Shown: positions 43,412 to 51,099, numbered from the stretch's first letter. The stretch: DNA of 64,000 nucleotides from Saprospiraceae bacterium (GCA_021739645.1 JAIPBL010000025.1:1-64000); one strand, 5' to 3'. The notes: generated from the letters alone by a model not told the origin. Translations and numbers: made by a program.

Positions 43412-44368
43412 CTACACCGCAAACGCCTCCAACTTCCTATCAATTGCCGCCATCTTCTGCTCCGGTGAAAAGCCCAGGTTGTGCGCCCCATACAGGTCGT
43501 ACCGCAGGGCATTTTTATTCTGGTAAAACAAGCCGAGGTGGGTCGTTTCCGCGTCTTCGGCAAGGGCACGGGCAGTGTTGATGTCGGTCGGGTCGTGGGG
43601 TACGTGGTGGGTGAACATGCGCTCGGTAGCCTCGTCCGGCTGGATGCCGTTTTCGTGCATCAGCAGTTGTACGGTGTCCCGTTCAGCAACTTTTTGCTTC
43701 GAAAATTCGGCCATGAATTTTGGACACCGCATGGATATTTTCACAAAAGAAAAACCCTGGTGCTCGTAAGCCGCTTTGATGGTGGCGTACAGGTGGCTCG
43801 GCACCCAGTCCACCGTCTGTGCCACGAAGCTGACGTTCGATACGCCGAGCGTCGTTTGGATGGGGTTGACCGGCGGCAGCACCGAACCTTCGGGGTGGGT
43901 GTTGGAGATGGTGCCCATCGGGGAGGTCGGGGAGGTCTGCTTTTTGGTCATGCCATAAATAGCATTGTCGAACAGCAGCACGGTCAGGTTCATGTTGTAC
44001 CGGATGGCATGGAGCCAGTGCCCGGCGCCGATGGAACAACAGTCGCCGTCGCCCGTCACCACGAACACGTCGAGGTCGGGCCGCCGGAATTTGACGCCCT
44101 CCGCTACTGGGAATGCCCGTCCGTGCAGGCCGTGGAAGCCGTAAGTGTCCATGTAGTGCGGGAAGCGGCTGGAGCAGCCGATACCGGACACGAACACGGT
44201 TTTTTCCGGCGGCAGTTGCTTTTCAGCGCAAAGCCGCTGCACAGCATGCAATACGGTGTGGTCGCCGCAACCGGGACACCAGCGGGCAACGCCCTTCGTG
44301 TACTCGCTTTGCGGGTGGTAGGTGTCGGGGATGTCGATGGCGCAGAAGTCGTTGTTTAAGCCGAACAT
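43412..44368 (-). CDS. korB: 2-oxoacid:ferredoxin oxidoreductase beta subunit
   Basis: This 318-residue TPP-binding subunit has the 4Fe-4S cysteines in RWCPGCGDHTVL, SGIGCSSRFPHY and MRCPKF. The TPP/Mg motif is intact: VVTGDGDCCSIGAGHWLHAI ... LLFDNAIYGMTKKQ. This matches KorB/OforB-type enzymes, which oxidise 2-oxoglutarate or pyruvate with CoA and reduce ferredoxin. The gene symbol is a best guess between kor and por. It follows the alpha subunit, as in other two-subunit systems, and is separated from it by a gene-end repeat. Its electrons would feed Rnf. Confidence 0.92.
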   Translation of the reverse strand: MFGLNNDFCAIDIPDTYHPQSEYTKGVARWCPGCGDHTVLHAVQRLCAEKQLPPEKTVFVSGIGCSSRFPHYMDTYGFHGLHGRAFPVAEGVKFRRPDLDVFVVTGDGDCCSIGAGHWLHAIRYNMNLTVLLFDNAIYGMTKKQTSPTSPMGTISNTHPEGSVLPPVNPIQTTLGVSNVSFVAQTVDWVPSHLYATIKAAYEHQGFSFVKISMRCPKFMAEFSKQKVAERDTVQLLMHENGIQPDEATERMFTHHVPHDPTDINTARALAEDAETTHLGLFYQNKNALRYDLYGAHNLGFSPEQKMAAIDRKLEAFAV

Positions 44369-44381
44369 GGTATGGTGGATT

Positions 44382-44490
44382 TGTGAATTAGTAAATTGGT
44401 GAATTGGTGAATTGGTGAATTGGTGGATTAGTGAATTAGGCAGGGACCAAACCTAATTTACCAATTTACTACTTTACTAATTCACTAATT
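44382..44490. repeat. TGAATTGG palindromic repeat between korA and korB
   Basis: GTGAATTAGTAAATTGGTG and four further units face inverted CTAATTTACCAATTTACTAC units. On the minus strand korA reads into it: the last residues ISELVK and the TAG stop are encoded by the repeat. Confidence 0.85.
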
Positions 44491-46352
44491 CTCTCCAAAA
44501 TATTCCTTGGTTTCAGCGGCTGGCCGTGCACGTTCGAGAAGCAGTCGATGTCCACCAAAGTTCTGGCCCGGAGTATCCAGGCGAGCTGTGAGTAGCGGCG
44601 GTTTTCTTCCGTAATTAGCGGTGCGTTCACATCGTCGCTGTAATTGATTTCGACGGTCATCACTTTTTTGAAACGTTTGAAAATATCTTTCAAACCCGGC
44701 TCCATCGGACTGAGGAAACGCAGGTGAACGGAGGAAACTTTGCCGCCCAGTTCCCTTGCCCGGTCGGTGGCCTCTTCAATGGCGCCACGGGTGCTGCCCC
44801 AACCGACGAGCAGCAGGTCGCCTTCTTCGTCGCCGTGAATTTTCGGTGGTTTCAGTGTGCGGCCAAAGGCGGCTATTTTGCGGCTGCGCATGGCGGTAGT
44901 GCGCTGGTTGACTTCTGGGAGGTACGATACATGTCCGGCAGCGGTGTGCGTGAGGCCGGTGAGGGTATATTCGCCACCTTTCTGGCCGGGGATGGGGCGT
45001 TTGCTCAGGCCCGTTTCTTCATCCCACTGGTAAGGCTTGGCATCTTCCTTCCAAGCGCTTTGGTCAATGGGCGCTGACATCCATTCTGCTTTGAGCTTTG
45101 GCCGTTCGAACGGCTGCACACCTGTCGCCAGGTTGGAGTCAGAAAGCAAAAAGACCGGCGTGCGGAAAGCCTCGGCTATCTGCCTTGCGACGATGACGAA
45201 TTGGAAGCACTCCTCAATAGTGGAGGGTGCCATGACGATTTTAGGGGCATCACCCGCGGCCCCGTAGAGGACGGCAAGGAGGTCGCCCTGCTCGATTTTG
45301 GTCGGCATGCCCGTGGAAGGGCCACCCCGCTGCACGTCAATGATAAGCAGTGGCACTTCGGCCATGATTGCCAGTCCGATAAATTCTGTTTTGAGGGCGA
45401 GGCCGGGACCAGAGGTAACGGTAAGCGCTGTTTTGCCGGAGTAAGAGGAACCGATGGCAAAACCGATGGCGGCGATTTCATCCTCTGCCTGGTGGACGAG
45501 GCCGCCTGCTTTTTCAAAAATCTCGGCCAGCATGTGGGAAACGGAGGTAGCTGGGGTAATCGGGTACATCGAGCAAACTTCCACCCCTGCGGCGAGGGTG
45601 CCAAAGGCGAAAGCTTCGTTGCCGTTCATCACAAGCAGTTCCTTGTCAGAGGGCATGGCCGGTATTTCAAACTGAAAATCGAGGTTCTCGGCGGCCCATC
45701 CGTGGCCAGCGTTCAACAACTTGACGTTGGAGTCAATGACGGCTTGCGATTTCTTTTTGAAAATAAAGGCAATCTGGTCTTCGGCCGTTTTCAGGTCACG
45801 GGAGTAGATGTAGCTCAGCATGCCGAGCACCCACATGTTTTTCCCCTTTTTGGGGTCGGGCACGAACTTGAGACACTCCTCTGCCATCGGGATTTCATAA
45901 ACTACGTACTCCATCTTTTTGAAATCTGCAATGGCTTTGGCGTAGCTCTCCCGGATGCTCGGGTCGTCGTGCTTTGCCCAGGCGTTTTCGATGAGGATGA
46001 TGGTGCCTTTTTTGAAGGCATCCTGTTCGATGCGGGAGAACGGCGCCACTTCGTTGAAAGCCACGACGAGGTCGGCTTCGTCGCCTGCGTTCGTCACCGT
46101 GTCGGAGCCGATTCGGATGCGGATGCCGGAAGTGCTTTGCAGGGTGCGGGGCGGCGGCTCGATGTCGGAGGGGATGATTTCAACAGTCCAGACGCCGTTG
46201 CCCATTTTGGCGCTGATGGAGGCGAAGCTTTGTCCTGCTTTTTGTGCGCCTTCGCCGGAGTCGCTGACGATTTCGACGATGTGGCGGGAGAGGACTTTTT
46301 TGCCCGTTTTATGGGGCATGGGAGCGGTTAAGGTATCGGTGTGATATTCCAT
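44469..46352 (-). CDS. korA: 2-oxoacid:ferredoxin oxidoreductase alpha subunit (gamma-alpha fusion)
   Basis: This 627-residue protein joins the gamma domain (HIVEIVSDSGEGAQKAGQSF, VVAFNEVAPFSRIEQDA, residues 20-220) to the alpha domain (NEAFAFGTLAAGVEVCSMYP and ITPATSVSHMLAEIFEKAG, GFAIGSSYSGKTALTVTSGP, IDVQRGGPSTGMPTKIEQGD). The fused form is typical of the KorA type. The ATG at 46352 is used. The 93 bases upstream are mostly repeat-derived. The C-terminal six residues come from the repeat. It is the first gene of the redox locus; no clear promoter is seen in the 500 bases upstream. Confidence 0.92.
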   Translation of the reverse strand: MEYHTDTLTAPMPHKTGKKVLSRHIVEIVSDSGEGAQKAGQSFASISAKMGNGVWTVEIIPSDIEPPPRTLQSTSGIRIRIGSDTVTNAGDEADLVVAFNEVAPFSRIEQDAFKKGTIILIENAWAKHDDPSIRESYAKAIADFKKMEYVVYEIPMAEECLKFVPDPKKGKNMWVLGMLSYIYSRDLKTAEDQIAFIFKKKSQAVIDSNVKLLNAGHGWAAENLDFQFEIPAMPSDKELLVMNGNEAFAFGTLAAGVEVCSMYPITPATSVSHMLAEIFEKAGGLVHQAEDEIAAIGFAIGSSYSGKTALTVTSGPGLALKTEFIGLAIMAEVPLLIIDVQRGGPSTGMPTKIEQGDLLAVLYGAAGDAPKIVMAPSTIEECFQFVIVARQIAEAFRTPVFLLSDSNLATGVQPFERPKLKAEWMSAPIDQSAWKEDAKPYQWDEETGLSKRPIPGQKGGEYTLTGLTHTAAGHVSYLPEVNQRTTAMRSRKIAAFGRTLKPPKIHGDEEGDLLLVGWGSTRGAIEEATDRARELGGKVSSVHLRFLSPMEPGLKDIFKRFKKVMTVEINYSDDVNAPLITEENRRYSQLAWILRARTLVDIDCFSNVHGQPLKPRNILERISELVK

Positions 46353-46361
46353 TCTTGCTAT

Positions 46362-46460
46362 GTGAAAGTTGGGGAATTGGAAAACTAGGAATTGGGAAAT
46401 TAAGGAATTGGTAGATTGGGCGTGAAACACGAACCAATTTACCAATTCACTAATTCACCA
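46362..46460. repeat. Repeat upstream of korA
   Basis: TTGGGGAATTGG, AACTAGGAATTGG and TTAAGGAATTGG units face inverted CCAATTTACCAATTCAC units around a GGGCGTGAAACAC core. It is a diverged member of the TGAATTGG family and lies on the promoter side of the locus. Confidence 0.7.
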
Positions 46461-46948
46461 GGTTACTAATTTCATCAATTCCAAATTTGGCGATGCAACT
46501 AAAGGCATATTTAATTTCAAGTACCCGATGTTATTTGCATCTAAAATTTGGGTAAAAATGAAAGTTTTTAAAATCTGTGGAGATGATAGAAATCAATTGG
46601 GGGTGGTGACTAAAGTCAGGGTGATACTCAGGTTAATTTAGGGTCAAAAAGCGGGCGAGATTAAGCAGGCTTGCCGGATGTTTTAGGCAAGTGTGATTTG
46701 AGGGCCTACACCTACCACTGGCCGTATTGGCATTGGTTGAGCGGGAAAGTGATTGAAGGTGGCTGATACTGTGAAGAAATAACTCAAGCGGAGTTTGTTG
46801 GTATTCTAAAAACAAGAAAACCCTTGCAACTCGCTGAGTTACAAGGGTTTATTTTCAAATTTAGTGGCGGGGACAGGAATCTCCACGCTCCGCCCTAACT
46901 CCCTGACTATCAGCTTATTAGTTAGCTCAATATTGTTACCGTTAACAC
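46461..46948. other. Gap with strong palindrome and tRNA-3'-end-like att scar
   Basis: No gene is visible. A double-stem palindrome (46818..46850: AAACCCTTG, AACTC, GAGTT, CAAGGGTTT) is followed by TTAGTGGCGGGGACAGGAAT (46861..46880). On the minus strand the latter reads ATTCCTGTCCCCGCCACTAA, the typical 3' end and T-arm edge of a bacterial tRNA, but no tRNA body follows. Such a stub is what integration into a tRNA gene leaves behind. It marks the left edge of the island. Confidence 0.5.
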
Positions 46949-47251
46949 TCACTTCACCTCCGTTTCCAACCGCTCCACCCGCCGTTTCAAATCCGCCATT
47001 TCCCCTGCAACATCAAGGCCCTTCCCCTCACCGCCGAATAAATCAGCCCTCGAAAGTGCTTCACTTGCCAGCCGCCGAAACGGGACACCCGACAAATCTT
47101 CCAGCACGAGCAGTACCGAAACCGACGGCTCACTGATGCCCGATTCCCATTTGCCCACCACGGAGCGGCCCAGGCCAAAGCGTTTTCCGAATTCCAACTG
47201 CGAGTCACCCAGCCATTTCCGCAGCAGTTCGATGTTCTTTCCCAAACTCAT
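46949..47251 (-). CDS. XRE-family helix-turn-helix repressor
   Basis: This 100-residue protein has an N-terminal HTH (KNIELLRKWLGDSQLEFGKR, FGLGRSVVGKWESGISEPS) and a C-terminal coiled coil (EMADLKRRVERLETEV) that probably mediates dimerisation. It is a phage-type repressor in layout. It is transcribed divergently from the 93-residue gene at 47332, across an 80-base region with two palindromes. Autoregulation and control of the divergent gene are inferred. Confidence 0.85.
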   Translation of the reverse strand: MSLGKNIELLRKWLGDSQLEFGKRFGLGRSVVGKWESGISEPSVSVLLVLEDLSGVPFRRLASEALSRADLFGGEGKGLDVAGEMADLKRRVERLETEVK

Positions 47252-47264
47252 TCAATCCATTTTT

Positions 47265-47311
47265 TGCCACTTTTCGTGGCATTTGTTTCAAATCGTGGTA
47301 TCTTGCCACGA
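47265..47311. promoter_or_regulatory. Two palindromic operators between divergent regulators
   Basis: TGCCAC-ttttc-GTGGCA (47265..47281, minus the first base of overlap) and TCGTGG-tatcttg-CCACGA (47293..47311) are inverted repeats with related half-sites. The second contains TATCTTG, a likely -7 element for the rightward gene. Together they look like a repressor-controlled divergent switch. Confidence 0.6.
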
Positions 47312-47331
47312 CATATCTCAATCCAACAACT

Positions 47332-47613
47332 ATGCAAATCGACAGCGCATTTATCCAAAAACTCGTAATCCCCTTCAACGAAGTCCTCCCCCCGGGCATC
47401 CTGCCCATTCTCCGTGACGAATTTTCCGTTTCAGAGCATACCCCACGGAAGGTTTTGAAAGGCGATTTCTCCAACGAGCCGATTGCAGAAGCCGGGCTGC
47501 GGGAAGTCATCCGGCACTACGACCTGCTTGACAGGTTCCTGCAGCAGTTCCCATCCGAAACCATCATCAAAATCAAGCAACAACTCATGGAGGAGGCTTT
47601 TGCCGACGCCTAA
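47332..47613 (+). CDS. Cro-like small helical DNA-binding protein (paralogue 1)
   Basis: This 93-residue protein is not assigned to a named family. Its pattern (FIQKLVIPFNEVLPPGILPI, SVSEHTPRKVLKGDFSNEPI, AGLREVIRHYDLLDRF) parallels the 92-residue gene at 49811 position by position, with a helix-turn-helix-like centre. Both stand divergent to an XRE repressor, as Cro does to CI. Its stop overlaps the stop of the convergent 343-residue gene by three bases. A regulatory role is inferred. Confidence 0.65.
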   Translation: MQIDSAFIQKLVIPFNEVLPPGILPILRDEFSVSEHTPRKVLKGDFSNEPIAEAGLREVIRHYDLLDRFLQQFPSETIIKIKQQLMEEAFADA

Positions 47614-48641
47614 AAAAGCACCTTCCAGACATCGCCGATTTCCTCGCCACCGAGCAGCCGCCCGACCAATTCCCAACTTCTGTCAATCGCCGGGTTTTCA
47701 TGCTCCCGAGGCGCATCAAGCGCCAGTTTCACCGCACCCTGCACCATGCCCGGCTTTCCGGACAAATGCCCAATGCAAGCCCTTTGCAGCATGAACAAAT
47801 GCCAGTTCTGTGTCCCCGGCTTTGTGGACTTTAGCGCCCTCGACACATGCGCTTCCGCTTCGCCAAATCGTTCAGCTAATGCCAAAATTGGCGTCAACCG
47901 AAAGTATAGGTTTGACAGCGCCGCTCCGGTCAATTCAACTCCACCAATTTCAAAAGCCGCCACTGTTTCCCGGAATGCCAGCACCAGACCGTCCACATCC
48001 CCCAGCTTCTCAAACCACACCGACAGCACAGAAAACCGATACCGCATGAAATTGAACGAGCCGCTTTTCTTTTCCATCAGCCCCAGAACTTCCGCTTCCA
48101 GTTCCTTCAAATCCTTTTTCCGCTCCGTGGAGAAACCCAGCCTCGCCTGCAGCGATTTTACGTCCAACTCATCGTCGTACATCCTGGAATAATCCTTCCT
48201 GATTTTTCGGTAGCGCAAGTAGCGGCGTGAATCAACCTCTATGCTCCCAAAATGCCCTTCCAGCAAGCTCGCCAGCCCAACCACAATTTCCGTGAAACCT
48301 CCTTTCTGTGCAGGTGCCACCAAATCAATCGCCATTGACACAGCAGCAGTTTTCTTGCCCGAAATCAGCAGTTGGTTCACCACTTTGTACTTCTCCCAGA
48401 CTTCCAGCCGCCGACCTTCCAAACCTGAACCCTTGCGCTCCAAAAAAGCCAACCTCACCAAATCATCCTTGAGCACCTTCCAAGCCTTGTAAAAACTCCC
48501 CTCCGAACGCCCAAGCCCAGCCCAGAGCTGCAGCGCTTCGCCACGCTCCAAACCAGCCCTGGCCATCCTCGCCAGTTCCAGCGAATAGCCCGACATTGGC
48601 TCATAGCCCGATACCTCCAAAAGTTCCTTGATTGACTGCAT
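47610..48641 (-). CDS. Hypothetical helical protein (343 residues)
   Basis: This protein has no recognised family. It is almost entirely helical, with TPR-like spacing (ELARMARAGLERGEALQLW, VVNQLLISGKKTAAVSMAID, NLYFRLTPILALAERFGEAE, AHVSRALKSTKPGTQNWHLF). No signal peptide or membrane segment is seen. A cytosolic TPR-like or regulatory protein is plausible. It converges on the Cro-like gene with a three- to four-base overlap of stop codons and belongs to the island. Confidence 0.65.
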   Translation of the reverse strand: MQSIKELLEVSGYEPMSGYSLELARMARAGLERGEALQLWAGLGRSEGSFYKAWKVLKDDLVRLAFLERKGSGLEGRRLEVWEKYKVVNQLLISGKKTAAVSMAIDLVAPAQKGGFTEIVVGLASLLEGHFGSIEVDSRRYLRYRKIRKDYSRMYDDELDVKSLQARLGFSTERKKDLKELEAEVLGLMEKKSGSFNFMRYRFSVLSVWFEKLGDVDGLVLAFRETVAAFEIGGVELTGAALSNLYFRLTPILALAERFGEAEAHVSRALKSTKPGTQNWHLFMLQRACIGHLSGKPGMVQGAVKLALDAPREHENPAIDRSWELVGRLLGGEEIGDVWKVLF

Positions 48642-48801
48642 ATTTTCCCTATCGCTTTTGCCTCATTCTCAATTGGTTATGGCGAAATCCGATTCTAGTT
48701 TCCACTCAATCCAGTGCATAAATGTTCGGCCAAACCACTTTCAGGCACATTTTTTTCTCTATACCCCACCGATATATCATTCTTCATTCAATTCAACACA
48801 G

Positions 48802-48933
48802 ATGAAAAAGAAAATGCTCAAGCTGGAGGATTTCAAACACCTCGTAGTCAAGAACCCATTGTCCATCAAAGGCGGTGATGATGGCGACAATTCAACCATC
48901 ATCATCATTGACGAATCTGTTGGCCGGGGCTGA
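48802..48933 (+). CDS. RiPP-precursor-like peptide with GG leader end
   Basis: This 43-residue peptide begins MKKKMLKLEDFKHLVVKNPL and continues SIKGG, then a short core DDGDNSTIIIIDESVGRG. The leader pattern (basic start, L-x-x-x-F, Gly-Gly end) is that of Bacteroidota natural-product precursors exported by peptidase-containing transporters. The core has Ser, Thr, Asp and Glu but no Cys, so ester- or amide-type cross-links would be possible. A perfect terminator follows four bases later, supporting a real gene. No modification enzyme or exporter is nearby. The identity is a hypothesis. Confidence 0.55.
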   Translation: MKKKMLKLEDFKHLVVKNPLSIKGGDDGDNSTIIIIDESVGRG

Positions 48934-48937
48934 AAAA

Positions 48938-48969
48938 AAAACGGGGCTACCGTTTGGCAGCCCCGTTTT
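48938..48969. terminator. Strong bidirectional terminator
   Basis: AAAACGGGGCT (48938..48948) and AGCCCCGTTTT (48959..48969) form an 11-bp stem flanked by an A run and a T run. It can terminate both the RiPP-like gene and the small minus-strand gene at 48994. Confidence 0.8.
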
Positions 48970-48993
48970 AAAAACCCTTTGTTATCAAGGGTT

Positions 48994-49137
48994 CTACTTC
49001 ATTTTGAGGAGAAAAAGCATGTATTCAAACGCTTCCTTCAAAATCTTGTCCAGAAGCAGTTTTTCCTCCTCTTCATTCTTCGTTTGAGTGTTTGTTTGTG
49101 CCATGTCGCCGATTTTGTGATTCATGGCAAGCATCAT
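48994..49137 (-). CDS. Small hypothetical protein (up to 47 residues)
   Basis: The minus strand encodes an acidic, helical peptide (AQTNTQTKNEEEEKLLLDKI, LKEAFEYMLFLLKMK) with several possible ATG starts at 49137, 49134, 49125 and 49104. It follows the XRE gene by 26 bases and ends before a bidirectional terminator, so it may be the second gene of that operon. No function can be assigned. Confidence 0.4.
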   Translation of the reverse strand: MMLAMNHKIGDMAQTNTQTKNEEEEKLLLDKILKEAFEYMLFLLKMK

Positions 49138-49163
49138 CTTAACACAATCTACAAACAGAACAC

Positions 49164-49685
49164 CTACGAAGTAGCCTTGCTGCCCAGCAGCGCCGCCAGC
49201 CTGCCGAGATAAGCCTTCTTTTCTGTCAAATATTCCGATTCGTCGAGCCCTGCTTCCAGTTGCCCGATTATTAATTGCACCGCTTCGAACATCTTCAATT
49301 TCTCCATACCATCTGCATCCAAATTCTCAAACAGCCCCTTCATCCGCTCCATGTCCAGCTGTAGGTTATGCACCGCAGCCGCCACGTTCCGTATGTCCAT
49401 CAAATCGCCGAGGTTCTCCGAACTGACCGCCTTCACAAATTTCTCCCCACCCTCCCCCAACGGCAGCGGCGGGATTTCATCATCCTTCAATTTCTCCAAA
49501 ACCAGCCGTTCGATGCTGATTCCAGTCAGCTTCGCCAAAGTCATGCAAAAGCTCACCGAAGCCTCGTACTCCCCAGACTCATAGCGCCCGATGTTCGTCC
49601 GGCTCATGCCAAAGCGATCGCCGAAGACTGACATATTTTCTTTCCACCGCTTCCGGATTGTTGCAATGTTCGCAGGTAAACTCAT
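49164..49685 (-). CDS. XRE-family helix-turn-helix repressor
   Basis: This 173-residue protein has an N-terminal HTH (NIATIRKRWKENMSVFGDRF, GMSRTNIGRYESGEYEASV) and a helical C-terminal region (NLQLDMERMKGLFENLDA, EKLKMFEAVQLIIGQLEAG). It is a phage-type CI-like repressor in arrangement. It is divergent from the small Cro-like gene at 49811 across a region with GTGC/GCAC palindromes. The second such switch in the island is at 46949-47613. Confidence 0.85.
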   Translation of the reverse strand: MSLPANIATIRKRWKENMSVFGDRFGMSRTNIGRYESGEYEASVSFCMTLAKLTGISIERLVLEKLKDDEIPPLPLGEGGEKFVKAVSSENLGDLMDIRNVAAAVHNLQLDMERMKGLFENLDADGMEKLKMFEAVQLIIGQLEAGLDESEYLTEKKAYLGRLAALLGSKATS

Positions 49686-49703
49686 TAAAAAATAATCTTA
49701 AAC

Positions 49704-49766
49704 AGCACATTAAGTGCAACAATTGGCACATTTGGTTTCGTAATGTGCTAATCAGCACTATATTTG
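49704..49766. promoter_or_regulatory. Operator/promoter region with GTGC palindromes
   Basis: AGCACATTA (49704..49712) and TAATGTGCT (49741..49749) form a 9-bp inverted pair. Further GCAC/GTGC half-sites lie between and after them. TATATTTG (49759..49766) is a good -7 element for the rightward gene. The set fits repressor control of a divergent switch. Confidence 0.6.
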
Positions 49767-49810
49767 CCCTATATCGCTCAATGATAGCGATAATAACCAA
49801 ATTCTCAATC

Positions 49811-50089
49811 ATGAAACTAGACCGCAGCTTCGTCAAATCACTCAGACCAGCACTTTCCAAAATACTGCCACATGGCCAAATCAAGGCCGTCGCAGAGAAA
49901 ACCGGCTTCACCCCGCTCACCGCCCGGAACGCCATCAACGGCGCCAGCACCAACGAGGAAATCATCGTGGAATCACTCAAGTCCATCATCCGGCTCGACG
50001 GCGATATCCAATCCATGTTGTCTCAAGTCCCTTCCGACCTAGTCCTCAAATGGCGGGATGAACTCAAACCCCACCCCACCGGAGCCTAA
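49811..50089 (+). CDS. Cro-like small DNA-binding protein (paralogue 2)
   Basis: This 92-residue protein is a clear pattern paralogue of the gene at 47332: SFVKSLRPALSKILPHGQIK, AVAEKTGFTPLTARNAINGA and ESLKSIIRLDGDI. The middle fits an HTH with TPLTARNA as the recognition helix. The ATG at 49811 is chosen; an in-frame ATG lies 30 bases upstream. It is divergent from the XRE repressor and ends before a terminator hairpin. A Cro-like role is inferred. Confidence 0.65.
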   Translation: MKLDRSFVKSLRPALSKILPHGQIKAVAEKTGFTPLTARNAINGASTNEEIIVESLKSIIRLDGDIQSMLSQVPSDLVLKWRDELKPHPTGA

Positions 50090-50095
50090 AACAAA

Positions 50096-50132
50096 AAATC
50101 CCGCCCGGCCCTACATCTGCCGAACGGGATTT
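50096..50132 (+). terminator. Hairpin after the Cro-like gene
   Basis: AAATCCCG (50096..50103) and CGGGATTT (50125..50132) pair around a loop of about 21 bases that can form inner pairs. It lies just after the stop at 50089. Confidence 0.6.
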
Positions 50133-50170
50133 CCGCCACACATCCATCGTCACTTAAATCAATCACAAAT

Positions 50171-50752
50171 ATGAACCATTTTCACCAAAACCAGTCAAAG
50201 CCGATTGACGTCGGCATCATGGAATGGCTTTCCGACCATTCCTCCACCATCCTCATCATCGCAGCCGTGGCCAGCTTTTTCATCACCGGGTTCCTGGAGT
50301 TCTTCCACTACCAAGCGGTTTTCGGAAAGTCCCTGCGAACCGAACTGGCCATATCCATCAGCGTGATGTTCGCCCTATTCTTCCAAGGCGTCCGGTGCGC
50401 CACCATCGCCAACAGCGCCAAGAAGTTCCGGCAAAACCAAAAGGTGCGTGGCAGCTTCATCCTGCTCGTCAGCCTCGGCGTCACCATCTTCTGCGCCTAC
50501 GAAGCACAGCAAATCGCCGCCATCTGGGAGTCCGGCCACCCCGAAATCTCCGGCTACATCCACCTCGGCGTCCTCTGCGTCGTCTGGGCTGGTTGGGTCC
50601 TCGAACTGATTCTCGTCGTCTCCATTTCCGGCGAGGCCACCCCCACCCCGCAGCCAGCGCAGCAAAAACCGAACGGCCAGCCGGCGCCTTACCCCAGCAA
50701 CCATGAATTCGACCTGACGGCTTTCAGCAACGGGAACGGCGCAAACCACTGA
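50171..50752 (+). CDS. Small integral membrane protein of the island
   Basis: This 193-residue protein has four likely membrane helices: STILIIAAVASFFITGFLEF, LAISISVMFALFFQGVRCAT, FILLVSLGVTIFCAYEAQQI and YIHLGVLCVVWAGWVLELIL. It ends in a Pro/Gln/Asn-rich cytosolic tail. No family is recognised. Plasmids and integrative elements of Bacteroidota often carry such a gene near their replication genes. It is the first of a plus-strand series running to the DUF3987 gene. Confidence 0.65.
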   Translation: MNHFHQNQSKPIDVGIMEWLSDHSSTILIIAAVASFFITGFLEFFHYQAVFGKSLRTELAISISVMFALFFQGVRCATIANSAKKFRQNQKVRGSFILLVSLGVTIFCAYEAQQIAAIWESGHPEISGYIHLGVLCVVWAGWVLELILVVSISGEATPTPQPAQQKPNGQPAPYPSNHEFDLTAFSNGNGANH

Positions 50753-50952
50753 TTCCCAGTGCTAAAGTTCCCAAACCGCAGCGCCGCCGAAAGCGCCGGA
50801 GCGACGCAGAAGACCACTACAACACCGTCCACGAGGCCATTTTCGGCCTCGTGGACAGCGGCAAAAGGGCAACCAACGCCAAGGTGTCAGAAATGACCGG
50901 ACTATCCGCAAAGACCGTCCGCAAGCACAGGAAAGGAGCATTGGGCAACTAG
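50752..50952 (+). CDS. Small HTH-like protein without an ATG start
   Basis: A frame from the previous stop to a TAG encodes VPKPQRRRKRRSDAEDHYN, then TVHEAIFGLVDSGKRATNAK and VSEMTGLSAKTVRKHRKGA, a basic N-terminus and a convincing HTH. No ATG or GTG exists in frame; only ATT (50752) or CTG (50749) could start it, or it is read by coupling to the previous gene. It is about 66 residues long. Codon use is like that of its neighbours. Confidence 0.5.
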   Translation: MPSAKVPKPQRRRKRRSDAEDHYNTVHEAIFGLVDSGKRATNAKVSEMTGLSAKTVRKHRKGALGN

Positions 50953-50987
50953 GGGAAAACTTTCAAAACAACAAACACCGGGCAAAG

Positions 50988-51020
50988 CGCCGCCCACCTG
51001 CCATCACCCGCCGGGCGGCG
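50988..51020 (+). terminator. GC-rich hairpin
   Basis: CGCCGCCC (50988..50995) and GGGCGGCG (51013..51020) form an 8-bp GC stem around a 17-base loop. It lies after the small HTH gene and before the gene at 51100. A second hairpin (AGGGGAG / CTCCCCT) follows closely. Confidence 0.55.
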
Positions 51021-51099
51021 TTAGCTCAATCCATAATCGGTTCGGGAGGGTAGGGGAGTTCCAAAACCTCCCCTCACCCCCTTTTTTAATTGGAGACAA

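Noticed and set aside
45201-46331. A 376-residue plus-strand frame opposite korA
   Set aside because: It is antisense to the TPP-enzyme alpha subunit, with no coherent fold.
46633-46815. A 60-codon minus-strand frame upstream of korA
   Set aside because: No start context or similarity; it lies in the att-like gap.
46861-46935. A complete tRNA gene on the minus strand
   Set aside because: Only the last 20 or so bases fit a tRNA 3' end; no anticodon arm, D arm or acceptor partner follows.
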